A DNA stretch of 64,000 nt, taken from an uncultured Bacteroidota bacterium. GTDB taxonomy: Bacteria; Bacteroidota; Bacteroidia; JABEUT01. A model generated the notes under the pieces. The model was not told the DNA's origin. It saw only the letters and a list, made by a program, of their open reading frames with translations, and made no database searches. The translations under genes and the position numbers were made by a program. The DNA is taken from NCBI GenBank assembly GCA_903863935.1, contig CAIPDV010000103.1, positions 1-64,000 of the forward strand, written 5' to 3'. Shown here piece by piece: positions 1-7,937 of the stretch (its first letter is position 1; each line of letters opens with the position of its first letter).

Positions 1-70
1 AACTAAATAACTAATTTTGTAACAAACATGAAACAACAGAAAATAGCTTCAATCGGGAAAGAAAATTTGG

Positions 71-114
71 TGGGTCAGTTTAATGCGGAATGAGTGGGTC
101 TCTTTACGCGGAAT
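71..114. repeat. IS21-type end-like tandem repeat
   Basis: Two imperfect 20-bp units lie in tandem: TGGGTCAGTTTAATGCGGAA at 71-90 and TGGGTCTCTTTACGCGGAAT at 95-114. Short tandem units of this general shape are known from the ends of IS21-family elements in Bacteroidota. No istA or istB is visible, so this is at most an end remnant, with any body to the left of the window. A shortened copy of the same motif is found at 18541-18556. The family assignment rests on my memory of IS21 ends and is inference. Confidence 0.45.
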
Positions 115-965
115 ATCCACTTGACCTTAAAGATAGGTATGAAGAGACGGTTATGCGAGACTACCATGCATGCCAGCAGCTTAATAATGCTGAAAAGTCA
201 CTTTCTTTATACCCAAATGAAATATACAATCCAAAGCAGGCACCAACCAAGTGGATAGTATCAACTTCATTTGAAGGAATTAATATTGAAATAGATGGAT
301 GTATAAAAATCAATTATTTTGAACTGCTTAATTGCTTAAAAAACCCTGATATTATTTCAATATCTGGCCTAATAAAAGATATGTATAGTAATAGAAATAT
401 AAAATTATTATACGACGAGTTTTCTAATGGAGAATTAGATTTCTATACTAAAATGATAGTTAAAAGTGCTGGAATTCCAATACCGATTTTTGATTCCTCA
501 CAATATTGCAGACCTTTATTAGGGGAAAATGAGGAACATTCGATTGAATTTAGCAAGAGGTACCATAAAGCCTTGGAACTTGATAGAGAAAACAGAAAGC
601 CCCAGGCAATTGCTTTGCTAAAAAAATGCCTATTATTAAAAGAGAATGATGGAGATGTTTGGGGAGCGATTGCCAATATTTATACGGATTTAGAAAATTA
701 TGAAGATGCATTTTTCGCTTTCAAAAGGGCATTGCATCTATTACCCAATGACCCATTTATTATGAGGAACTATGCATTAGCATTATTCGATGCAGGAGAA
801 GAACATAAAGGATTAAGTTTATTACTTGATTTTCTTCAAAAATTCCCGTTATTGGAAGATGTAAGAATACTCTTTCAAAATAGAATTGTAAATAATATAA
901 AAAATAAAATCTTAAAGGAAAATGATATATTGATACTACTTGAAAGATGGGATAAAGTAAGGTAA
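90..965 (+). CDS. TPR-repeat protein of unknown function, possibly 5'-truncated
   Basis: The C-terminal half, from about residue 155 to 260, is made of TPR-like helical pairs (for example around NDGDVWGAIANIY and NDPFIMRNYALALF). The first ~150 residues match nothing I recognise. There is no signal peptide or membrane segment, so it is probably cytoplasmic. The first ATG (90) lies inside the IS-end-like repeat, so residues 1-8 are encoded by that repeat. The next in-frame ATG is at 153. The original gene may have started further upstream and been cut by the insertion. It lies 59 bp upstream of the viperin gene on the same strand and could be co-transcribed with it. A role in the defence locus is inference from position only. 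Confidence 0.6.
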   Translation: MSGSLYAEYPLDLKDRYEETVMRDYHACQQLNNAEKSLSLYPNEIYNPKQAPTKWIVSTSFEGINIEIDGCIKINYFELLNCLKNPDIISISGLIKDMYSNRNIKLLYDEFSNGELDFYTKMIVKSAGIPIPIFDSSQYCRPLLGENEEHSIEFSKRYHKALELDRENRKPQAIALLKKCLLLKENDGDVWGAIANIYTDLENYEDAFFAFKRALHLLPNDPFIMRNYALALFDAGEEHKGLSLLLDFLQKFPLLEDVRILFQNRIVNNIKNKILKENDILILLERWDKVR

Positions 966-1024
966 CCGGATAGGTGGATTCATTTGGTTGCTCCTGAAGA
1001 GGAAAAATCAAATCAACAATCAAT

Positions 1025-1888
1025 ATGAACCAAAAACCAGTTATTCCAAGCGTGAATTTTCATCTATGGGAACCCTGCAATTTCCGTTGCAAATTCTGCT
1101 TTGCATCCTTTCTGGATGTTAAAGAATCCATCCTCCCGAAAGGCCATTTGCCTAAAGAGGATACCCTAGAAGTCGTCCGGCAGTTATGCAGGTATGGGTT
1201 CAAAAAGATAACTTTTGTCGGTGGGGAGCCAACGCTTTGCCCCTGGCTTCCGGAACTGATTGCCGAAGCCAAGTCATTTAGGGTTAATACAATGATTGTA
1301 ACCAATGGAAGCAGGATAACTTCTGAATATCTACTTCCTTTAAAGGGAATTCTTGACTGGATTACCCTAAGTATTGATAGCACAAATCCGGAAATAAACC
1401 GGAAGTCCGGCAGGGGAAGAAACAGTACATTCTTTTCCAGTCAGGATTATCTTTTAAAATGTGGGATTATAAAAGATGCCGGATTCCGACTGAAAATAAA
1501 TACTGTAGTTCACCGCTTGAATTATAATGAAGTTCAATCTGGATTTATTTCACAAGCCAGGCCAGAACGGTGGAAAATATTCAAGGTTCTTCCCATATCC
1601 GGTCAGAATTCCACCGGAATATCCGGTTTGGATATAACCGATGAAGAATTCCTCCATTTTCTCGAAATAAATAAAGACTTGTCCCCGGGTGTAGATTTTG
1701 TTCCGGAAAACAATGATGCCATGACTGGCTCCTACCTGATGATTGACCCGGCAGGGAGGTTTTTCGACAATACCAAGGGGGAGCATAGTTATGGCCAGCC
1801 ATTACTAAAGGTAGGAATAAATGAAGCAATGAATCCAATCAATTTCAGCTATGAAAAATTCATTGAAAGAGGAGGGTTATATGAATAG
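1025..1888 (+). CDS. Prokaryotic viperin homologue (radical SAM ddhNTP-synthase family)
   Basis: This 287-residue radical SAM protein carries the 4Fe-4S motif C18-x3-C22-x2-C25, the SAM-binding GGEP at 66-69 and a TNGS motif at 93-96. What separates it from generic radical SAM enzymes is co-linear similarity to animal viperin (RSAD2): KINTVVHRLN near 158, RWKIFK at 182-187, ENNDAMTGSYLMIDPAGRFF at 229-248 and a C-terminal FIERGGLY. These correspond to FKINSVINRFN, RWKVFQ, ESNQKMKDSYLILDEYMRF and FLKRGGKY of viperin as I remember it. Family members convert CTP, GTP or UTP to chain-terminating 3'-deoxy-3',4'-didehydro nucleotides that block phage RNA synthesis. All motifs are present and the frame is intact. 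The last 8 bases overlap the kinase start at 1881. The substrate cannot be told from sequence. Confidence 0.88.
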   Translation: MNQKPVIPSVNFHLWEPCNFRCKFCFASFLDVKESILPKGHLPKEDTLEVVRQLCRYGFKKITFVGGEPTLCPWLPELIAEAKSFRVNTMIVTNGSRITSEYLLPLKGILDWITLSIDSTNPEINRKSGRGRNSTFFSSQDYLLKCGIIKDAGFRLKINTVVHRLNYNEVQSGFISQARPERWKIFKVLPISGQNSTGISGLDITDEEFLHFLEINKDLSPGVDFVPENNDAMTGSYLMIDPAGRFFDNTKGEHSYGQPLLKVGINEAMNPINFSYEKFIERGGLYE

Positions 1889-2054
1889 ACCGGATATAAA
1901 AATTATACTGAGCGGTACAGCAGGTAAGGGTAAAACTACCATTGGGAAACTTTTAAGCAAGTTAACCCGCGTAGAGTTTTTTTCTGTAGGCAAGCTAAGG
2001 GATTGGGAGCAAAGATTGAAAATACGCTTTAAATGGCCAGCATTTAATAAATAG
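1881..2054 (+). pseudogene. Truncated P-loop nucleotide kinase (CMP/adenylate-kinase-like), N-terminal 57 residues
   Basis: The ATG at 1881 overlaps the viperin stop by 8 bases and follows a purine-rich GAAAGAGGAGG at 1866-1876. The product begins with a beta strand and a Walker A loop, LSGTAGKGKTTIGKLL, then FFSVGKLR, the usual order in small archaeal-type CMP/AMP kinases (about 180-200 residues). It stops after 57 residues, so the NMP-binding and lid regions are missing. No other frame downstream continues the fold, so this is a deletion rather than a simple frameshift. Bacterial viperins often sit next to nucleotide kinases, and in vertebrates RSAD2 adjoins CMPK2, so this is probably the remnant of a kinase that supplied NTP to the viperin. 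Confidence 0.7.
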
Positions 2055-2134
2055 CATAGAAAATCTGGAACAAGTAAAAATAGCTAAAAACCTGTCACAT
2101 TTTTTACTAAATTTAGATTGCTATATCATTTTAC

Positions 2135-2142
2135 TATATTTG
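2135..2142 (+). promoter_or_regulatory. Bacteroidota -7 promoter element (TATATTTG)
   Basis: TATATTTG matches the Bacteroidota -7 consensus TAnnTTTG and lies 21 bp before the ATG of the STAS-like fragment at 2164. It shows that a separate transcription unit began here, after the truncated kinase. Confidence 0.5.
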
Positions 2143-2163
2143 CTCTCAACTGCGCAAAGCATA

Positions 2164-2328
2164 ATGAAGAATTCTATAAAAATATGGCCTGATTTAAATG
2201 ATATGACTCAGGCATTAATTTCATATTCAAATAAAACGCTGAATGTTGAGAATGAAATGCATATAGACATGTCAAATGTCCGCAAAGCAAATTCTTCTGG
2301 TGTCGTATTAACATTAGTATGGCTATAA
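2164..2328 (+). pseudogene. 5' fragment of a STAS-like domain gene
   Basis: The 54-codon reading frame starts at ATG 2164, just downstream of a clear -7 element. Its end, HIDMSNVRKANSSGVVLTLV, resembles the strand-helix of a STAS-like fold (hydrophobic strand, then SSG at the helix start). The frame then runs into TAA at 2326-2328, overlapping the methyltransferase frame. Both the promoter and the start are kept while the rest is gone, so this is a 5' gene remnant ending at a deletion junction near 2310-2320. The fold assignment is weak, and I do not know the full-length parent. Confidence 0.4.
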
Positions 2329-3478
2329 GGAAGGGTTTTCATCAGAACTTGTAGAAGACGCTATAGATTCTACAATCTTTAAGAAAGATGATTTTATTTT
2401 AGATCCATTCAATGGTAATGGGACAGTTACTCTTACTGCTTCTATAAAAAAAGTAAAAGCAGTAGGAATAGAAGTAAATCCCTTTGTTGCATTTATGTCA
2501 AGGGTAAAACTCCTAAATCTTAAAACAAAAAATATTGATAGAGATATCGATTTCCTTATAAACTCTTCAAATAAAGGAAGAACTTCAAACTTATTGAATT
2601 TTTCAACTTTTTCAGAGTTAACTGGAAAAAGTAAATGGTTATTTAATTCTCAAGTTTTAAACTCATTTGAAGGAGGCTGGTCAGCTACTAAGAAATTCCC
2701 AAAGAAAAAGAGGGAGTTATTTCAATTGGCTTTAATAGGTGCCGCTTTGGATAATTGTAATGCCTCAAAAGATGGAAAATGCCTAAAATACAGGCCGAAT
2801 TGGAAGGATAGAGAATTCGATAAAGATACTTTTATAAATTCCTTAGAAGATAGGTTATTAGTAATTAGTAAGGATTTAGAAGAGAATCCTATTCCAGAGA
2901 AGGCCATTATAATCAATAAAGATTCAAGAACTGCAATTAATAAGATTTCCCAAAAATTTAAGCTTTGTATTACATCCCCCCCTTATCTTAACTCATTTGA
3001 TTATACTGATATCTATCGACCAGAACTTTTTCTTGGAAAATTCATTAATGGGCATGAAGAATTAAGAGCACTAAGGCAAAAAACCGTTCGTTCCCACGTT
3101 GAGATTAAATTGCCAGAACCTTTATCAATTGAATACGGTGATGTTTTTAATAAAGTTTACGGAAATATTTTAGAATCTGAGAATTTGTGGGATAAACAAA
3201 TTCCGATAATGATTCAAAGTTATTTTGAGGATATGCAGAATGTTTTATCCAGTTTAAATGAAAAAGCAAAAAAGAACGGTCAATTATGGTTAGTCGTTGC
3301 AAATTCTGTATATGCTGGTATTGAAATACCTGTAGACCTTATTTTAGCAGAAATCGGAACTCGAAAAGGGTGGGAACTGAAACGAATTGAAGTATTAAGA
3401 AAGATACAAAGAAGAAAAACAAAGCATAATGGAAATATTAACTCCGTGCGTGAGAGCTTGATTGTATTTCAAAAATAA
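2318..3478 (+). pseudogene. 5'-truncated DNA methyltransferase (N4/N6 type, SPPY motif)
   Basis: The frame is open from codon 2318, directly after an in-frame TAG, to the stop at 3478. Motif I (LDPFNGNGT, near 2400-2427) binds SAM, and the catalytic motif IV is TSPPYLNSFDY near 2974-3006, typical of N4-cytosine or N6-adenine amino-methyltransferases. The order is motif I before motif IV. There is no plausible start before motif I. The first ATG (2495) would remove motif I, so any product from it should be inactive. Homology seems to start at YKEGFSSELVEDAI, so only a short N-terminal part is lost. No restriction endonuclease is adjacent. The gene has been joined to the STAS-like fragment upstream. 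Confidence 0.7.
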
Positions 3479-3561
3479 TTAGCTCAGGCTCTCTCAAAAT
3501 TTAAAGGCAGTGGTAGGTTTCATATTTATAACCTAAGGAAAAAGAAGCCCTTAATAAAATA

Positions 3562-3654
3562 ATTATTGCATATTGCGATATGCAATAATATTTTTCATAT
3601 ATTTGCAAACCAATGCAATAATTTAAATTATTGCATATCGCAATATGCAATAAT
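3562..3654. promoter_or_regulatory. Paired palindromic operators around the wHTH/AbiEii promoter
   Basis: Two 28-bp hyphenated palindromes share perfect 12-bp arms, ATTATTGCATAT and ATATGCAATAAT. They lie at 3562-3589 (centre TGCG) and 3627-3654 (centre CGCA), so the second is the exact reverse complement of the first. Between them is a Bacteroidota -7 element, TATATTTG, at 3598-3605, and a half-site CAATGCAATAAT at 3611-3622. The second palindrome ends 7 bp before the wHTH start codon. This is the expected layout for autoregulation of a toxin-antitoxin operon by the DNA-binding antitoxin; the binding itself is inference. Confidence 0.75.
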
Positions 3655-3661
3655 TATACAT

Positions 3662-4186
3662 ATGAGACCAATACAATATAATTTGAAGCCACAAGATGTA
3701 GTTATCCTGCTAAAAATCGTAGCCTATGGTTCTGAGCCCTGGCAGCAAAAGCCAATGGCAGAATCACTAAATATGAGTCAGTCAGAAATAAGCCATTCCT
3801 TAGCCCGTTTACACTACGCCGGATTGCTTGATGAAAGTGGTAAAAGAGTAATGCGGCTTGCATTGATGGATTTTTTACAGTTTGGTTTGAAGTATGTATT
3901 TCCTCAAAAACCCGGTTCCTTAGTCCGTGGTGTACTCACAGCCCATTCAGCCCCGCCACTAGATAAGCATATTGTAAGCAATGAAAACTATGTCTGGCTT
4001 TCTGCTACCGGCAATGCAAAAGGATATAGCATAGTTCCGCTTTACCCCTCGGTTGTGGAAGCCATAAGGAATGATGAAAAGCTCTATCAACTCTTAGCCC
4101 TTGCTGATGCCTTGCGTGTAGGAAGAGCCAGAGAAAGAGAATTAGCAGTAAAGGAACTGAAACAACGGATATTGAATGAAAAATAA
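3662..4186 (+). CDS. Winged-helix antitoxin-like regulator of the AbiEii-type pair
   Basis: The predicted 174-residue protein has an N-terminal helix-turn-helix (residues ~10-65; MAESLNMSQSEISHSLARLHYAGLL), which resembles MarR-like or winged helices. The rest has no known motif and ends in a charged helix. I chose ATG 3662 because an upstream start would lie within the operators and the -7 element at 3598-3605. The gene overlaps the nucleotidyltransferase by 11 bases. Such wHTH plus AbiEii-like nucleotidyltransferase pairs are frequent in Bacteroidota and resemble type IV-like toxin-antitoxin systems in architecture. The paired palindromes upstream suggest autoregulation. Confidence 0.75.
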   Translation: MRPIQYNLKPQDVVILLKIVAYGSEPWQQKPMAESLNMSQSEISHSLARLHYAGLLDESGKRVMRLALMDFLQFGLKYVFPQKPGSLVRGVLTAHSAPPLDKHIVSNENYVWLSATGNAKGYSIVPLYPSVVEAIRNDEKLYQLLALADALRVGRARERELAVKELKQRILNEK

Positions 4187-4859
4187 AAATATAGATAAAG
4201 AGGTTGTTGCAATGATTGCAGCCGCATTGCAGGAGCTTAAGCCTCAAATGATATTTGTGGGCGGAGCAACCCTTAGTTTGTATATTAATGATGTAGTGGC
4301 CGATGAAATTCGCAATACAAATGACATTGATTTGACCATTCAATTAACCGGTTATGCGGAATGGGCTAAAATGCAGGAACGGTTATCACAACTTGGGTTT
4401 TACCCAAACCCGGAAGGACATGCCATTTGCAGTTATATCTATCAAGGTATATTGGCAGATATAATGCCTTCCGAAGACGGACACATGGGAAAGGCAAATA
4501 CTTGGTATAAACCGGGGTTTGATTACTTGCAAATGGTAATGGCTGAAAATATAGAAGTAAAAATCTTATCGGCTCCCTATTTTCTTGCCACTAAATTTGA
4601 AGCATTCCATAGTAGGGGAGGAGATTACCGCACTAGCCATGATTTTGAGGATATAATTTTTGTCTTGGATAACAGAACCACCATTGTAGAGGAAATTCTT
4701 GCTGCGGACAGCAAAGTGAAACCGTTTCTTAAAACTGAATTACTGAAAGTGCTTTCAAATTCGAATTCAGAGGAAATAATCAGTTGTCATATTCATCCAT
4801 CAGTTGTAAAACAAAGGTACCAGCTTGTATTAGAAAAAATCAATAAAATTATATCCTGA
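4176..4859 (+). CDS. AbiEii-like nucleotidyltransferase (putative toxin)
   Basis: The 227-residue protein has the nucleotidyltransferase signature: VGGATLSLY near residue 28, followed by RNTNDIDLTI near residue 48 with the two metal-binding aspartates. AKFEAFHSRG-type sequence (ATKFEAFHSRGGDYRTSHDFEDI) occurs in the middle, as in many DUF6036/AbiEii proteins. Relatives transfer nucleotides to tRNA or other targets and act as toxins held in check by a partner HTH protein. It overlaps that partner by 11 bases, so the two are translationally coupled. The frame and motifs are intact, so the module may be functional, unlike its neighbours. The actual substrate and toxicity are unknown. Confidence 0.8.
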   Translation: MKNKNIDKEVVAMIAAALQELKPQMIFVGGATLSLYINDVVADEIRNTNDIDLTIQLTGYAEWAKMQERLSQLGFYPNPEGHAICSYIYQGILADIMPSEDGHMGKANTWYKPGFDYLQMVMAENIEVKILSAPYFLATKFEAFHSRGGDYRTSHDFEDIIFVLDNRTTIVEEILAADSKVKPFLKTELLKVLSNSNSEEIISCHIHPSVVKQRYQLVLEKINKIIS

Positions 4860-5001
4860 AAGATGGAGTAATGGTCAATTTGATTACGTGGGTTACAAGT
4901 AGGGTACTTGGAAATGGAGCCAACTATTTCCATTTTGGAAACGGTTCATTAGAGGTAATACAAGTTCTATTTATTTTGTATCCTAATCAAAACTAACTAA
5001 C

Positions 5002-5334
5002 ATGGACGAGTACAAAACAAAAGAAGAAGGGTATTTAATAATACCCAGAGCATGGCTTCATGAAATTTTGGAGAAGCAGGACAAAATAATTTCCTTATTA
5101 GAAAATAGGTACGGGTTGGATGAGCCCGGTATTATCGGCGATTACATGACCGAAGAGGAAGCCAAAAGAAGATTGGGTAGAAAAACAACATGGTTCTGGA
5201 ACCTGAGAACTTCCGGAGAATTGGGTTATGCCAAAGTAGGTAAAAAAATATTCTACCTTCAAGATGACATAAAAAAACTTATCGAAAAGAATACGAAAGC
5301 GAGTACACCTCAATATCGTGGAATTCACCGGTGA
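5002..5334 (+). CDS. Excisionase-like helix-turn-helix protein
   Basis: This 110-residue protein has a putative coiled N-terminal part (LHEILEKQDKIISLL) and a C-terminal MerR/excisionase-like HTH, from about residue 48 to 95 (YMTEEEAKRRLGRKTTWFWNLRTSG, then a wing with YAKVGKKIFYLQDDIKKLI). Proteins like this are common in Bacteroidota conjugative and mobilisable elements, where they regulate excision or transfer genes. The gene stands alone, 143 bp after the nucleotidyltransferase. Its likely partner genes (integrase, mobilisation genes) are missing here, which fits a decayed element. Confidence 0.65.
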   Translation: MDEYKTKEEGYLIIPRAWLHEILEKQDKIISLLENRYGLDEPGIIGDYMTEEEAKRRLGRKTTWFWNLRTSGELGYAKVGKKIFYLQDDIKKLIEKNTKASTPQYRGIHR

Positions 5335-5439
5335 GTTTCTTTAGCCACAAGATTTATAAATACTTTAAACTAGATTTAAGTTTTATCGGTAGAAGGGGCG
5401 AGAAATGTCCCCTTTTACTGATAAGAAGACAAAGTTTAT

Positions 5440-5498
5440 TATACCCGAAAGGGTATAAAAAGGCATTTGAATCCGTGATTTATACCCGAATGGGTATA
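5440..5498. promoter_or_regulatory. Two orphan operator-like palindromes (TATACCC-N4-GGGTATA)
   Basis: Two 18-bp palindromes with identical arms lie at 5440-5457 (centre GAAA) and 5481-5498 (centre GAAT), 41 bp apart centre to centre, or about four helical turns. Spacing and symmetry suggest binding by a dimeric repressor, for example an XRE/HipB-like regulator. No regulator gene follows: the next ~100 bp hold no real ORF, and the serine recombinase remnant comes from the other strand. The site therefore looks like the leftover promoter region of a deleted operon. Confidence 0.5.
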
Positions 5499-5600
5499 AG
5501 AAAGCTAGGTCAGGGTCACAATTAAAAATATTTATATTGTGGATGAACTAAATGAATTGGCAACTACCGAGTTTTTCTAGGTAGTTAAAAAGGATGAATA

Positions 5601-6702
5601 TTAAATTTTGATAATACCCTTCAAAACGTATAAATCCCGTAAATCATCGTAAATTTGGTTGGATATTTGGTCATTAGGGCTCACCTTATGGGACTGGCGT
5701 TGAAATTTCAATGCCAGTCCTTTTCTATTAGTCCCATTATCCTCGATTTTGCGGCAAATTGTTTCAATAACACCATTTATTTTTTTGGTTCGAAATGCGT
5801 TATTTTCAAAAACGAGCTTTTCAGGAAATATCACACTTATTATTTGCTGCTTTTCCTCTGTATCTGCCTTTTCATAGCCTTTGTGAAGGCTTTTCAGCAT
5901 GACAAAATCATAATCAAGATACTTCTTGTAATCTGCATCCATAAGCGAAATTTGCAGCTTTTGCCTTTCCAACCTTTCAAGGGCAGGCTCATACTCTTGC
6001 TTTATTCCCCTATATTCCTGAGCATCAATTTCCCCATCAAGTCTTAGTTTCATTGCATTATTCAGCCTTTCTTTATTCTTACCAATATCGTCATGTATTT
6101 TCCGGAGTGCATTTACCTTAAATTGACTGTTTGACCGGAACATATCATCCATAATTTCATAGTAGGTATCAATTACACTTTCATTAGCTGAAATGGTAGC
6201 TAATGCATTAATAAAGCGTCCATTTACAATATCAGCTTTTGCTCTTTCCTTACAGCCTTTCATGCAGTGATAATAATAATACAGCCCTCCATTACCTTTG
6301 GAGGCACTTCCTGTTAATGTTCCTCCACATTGCGGGCATTCAAGGAATCCTCTTAGAGGTAGTTCATTTTTCCTTGTGTTTTTTAAGCGGAGTTTTCTTT
6401 TCCTTCCATTAAGAATATCCTGAACTTCATAAAACAAAGATTCAGTGATGATAGGTTCGTGTTTTCCAATCACATGAATATCATCCTCGTCCTTATATGC
6501 AGGGATAAATATCTTTCCACAGTAAACAGAATTTCTTAGCAGGGTATAAAAGTTATTCTTACTACAAACAAGTCCTTTCTCCAAACATATTTTTCTGATG
6601 TCTTCGGCAGGGGAAACCGCTTTTTCCAGTTCTTCAAATGCCCACTTGATTATAGGTGCATCTTTACTTGGAATAATTATTGGGCGATTGTTTTCATCCC
6701 GT
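5601..6702 (-). pseudogene. C-terminal part of a large serine recombinase
   Basis: The open frame runs from about 6702 to the stop at 5601 (~366 codons). It shows the end of the Recombinase domain (IIKWAFEELEKAVSPAEDI, then LRNSVYCGKIFIP), a zinc-ribbon (ECPQCGG, then HCMKGCKERA) and a coiled-coil tail. The whole N-terminal resolvase domain with its catalytic serine is missing, so the product cannot recombine DNA. The translated part starts abruptly at RDENNRPIII, where the frame of a surface-protein gene ends. The two broken genes meet at about 6702. Large serine recombinases mobilise integrative elements and are often found at the edges of defence islands. Confidence 0.85.
5691..5720. repeat. 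30-bp near-perfect palindrome in the recombinase 3' end
   Basis: The arms GGACTGGCGTTGAAA and TTTCAATGCCAGTCC pair over all 15 positions if one G-T pair is allowed. It lies inside the last 40 codons of the recombinase frame, where it encodes GLALKFQRQ. It could be a strong hairpin or a protein-binding or recombination site; I see no evidence that decides between these. Confidence 0.55.
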
Positions 6703-7729
6703 AGGAGTAAACATTATAGTTTGCTCCTGCCGAACTTGAAGCTGAAAGTGCATAATGTAATCTTACGTTTTTATATCCTGTTGTTGGCATGTATAAATAC
6801 ATATATGCGTTCGTGGAAGGATTTCTTGAACGGATACCTATATTTCCTGCTTGTGTACCAACTGAATCATTACCTAAAGCTGTTTGTATGGCTGGTATTC
6901 CAGCTACTGAACTATTAAGGTCATTTATATAAGCATAATTTGGCAATTCTGCTAAATTATCTAGGATACCTTTTCCGGATGGTTGACTATAAAGGATGTG
7001 TCCTTTAGTTGATATGGCCGAATAATCAGTATAAAGTGGATATGTGGTTATAGCATTATCCTGGCTGAAAGTGTGCGAATAACTGTAGGCTGCACCAAGA
7101 CTATCTTTTCCGCCACCTGACGTTGGTAAGGTGCTGTTAAAATCCCAATAATGAATTACCTGGAATGTAGCTGCTCCGCTAACACTTACTGTTAAAGCAG
7201 GAATCTGGGTAATGCTTACTGTAGCGGTAGCCGTACAGCCACCATTATCAGAAACTACGACTGTATTGGTTCCGGCAGAAAGATTAGTTCCAGTTGAACT
7301 CAAACTTGATGAACCTCCATTCCATGTATACGTATATGGAGTGTTAACACTTCCGGTAACATTAGCTGTTGCAGTTCCGCCTTGGCCTGCGCAATCAGCA
7401 CCCGTTTGACCGGAAAATGTAATGCTTAAGCCATTATTTAATATGGTAACACTGCCTGTTTCAGAACAACCTGAATTATCTGCCACGGAGCAGGTATAGG
7501 TTCCTGCACTTAAATTTGTAACTGATGCAGTTGTTGCACCACTTTGCCAATGGTAAGTTAAAGGTGCAATTCCACCGGAAGCAGTAATTGTACCGGTTCC
7601 GAAACCTGTTCCACCACATACAATATTTGTTGAAGATATAGTAGCAATAACGTTGGTATATGTAACGGCAGAAGAGGCAGTGAATCCATTCGCATCAGTT
7701 ATTGTAACGGTTAAGGGTCTGAATTTTAT
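6702..7729 (-). pseudogene. Internal fragment of a SprB/Ig-repeat surface protein
   Basis: The frame is open from 7729 (just after an in-frame TAA) to a stop at 6677, about 340 codons of adhesin sequence. It has no credible start codon and no secretion signal. It contains repeat units such as TYHWQSGATTASVTNLSAGTYTCSVADNSGC and a later one ending in NTVVVSDNGGC, then a lectin-like stretch (VIHYWDFNSTLPTSG onward). Both ends are broken: at 6702 by the recombinase remnant, at ~7725 by the upstream region of the next gene. It is related to the intact SprB-repeat genes that follow and is probably a leftover of another member of that group. Confidence 0.75.
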
Positions 7730-7902
7730 TTACATTGACCAAATAGTGTCAAGTAAAGGTGATTACTAGTAAGTTAATAATACAAAGTTAGTTAAGGTAT
7801 AGTAGCACAATAAATAGTAGTTTACCTCGTTCTTATTAACTGAATTTTATTTGAAAGATAGAATTCCATTCAAAAAAACGCCTATTTCATCGATCTAAAC
7901 CC

Positions 7903-7910
7903 TATATTTG
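7903..7910 (+). promoter_or_regulatory. Bacteroidota -7 promoter element (TATATTTG)
   Basis: TATATTTG matches TAnnTTTG and lies 27 bp before the chosen ATG at 7938 of the surface-protein gene. It rules out the upstream in-frame TTG at 7908, which lies within this element. Confidence 0.6.
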
Positions 7911-7937
7911 CACTCTTCTAAAATAACCCTCATTAGC

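Noticed and set aside
1025-1888. Generic MoaA/PqqE-like radical SAM or SPASM protein
   Set aside because: No SPASM cysteines at the C-terminus, and several viperin-specific segments line up in the correct order.
5331-5525. A 64-codon plus-strand ORF after the excisionase-like gene
   Set aside because: It contains both TATACCC palindromes and has no protein-like features; the palindromes explain the region better.
7908-7937. Upstream in-frame TTG start of the surface protein
   Set aside because: It lies within the -7 promoter element, and the signal peptide starts at ATG 7938.
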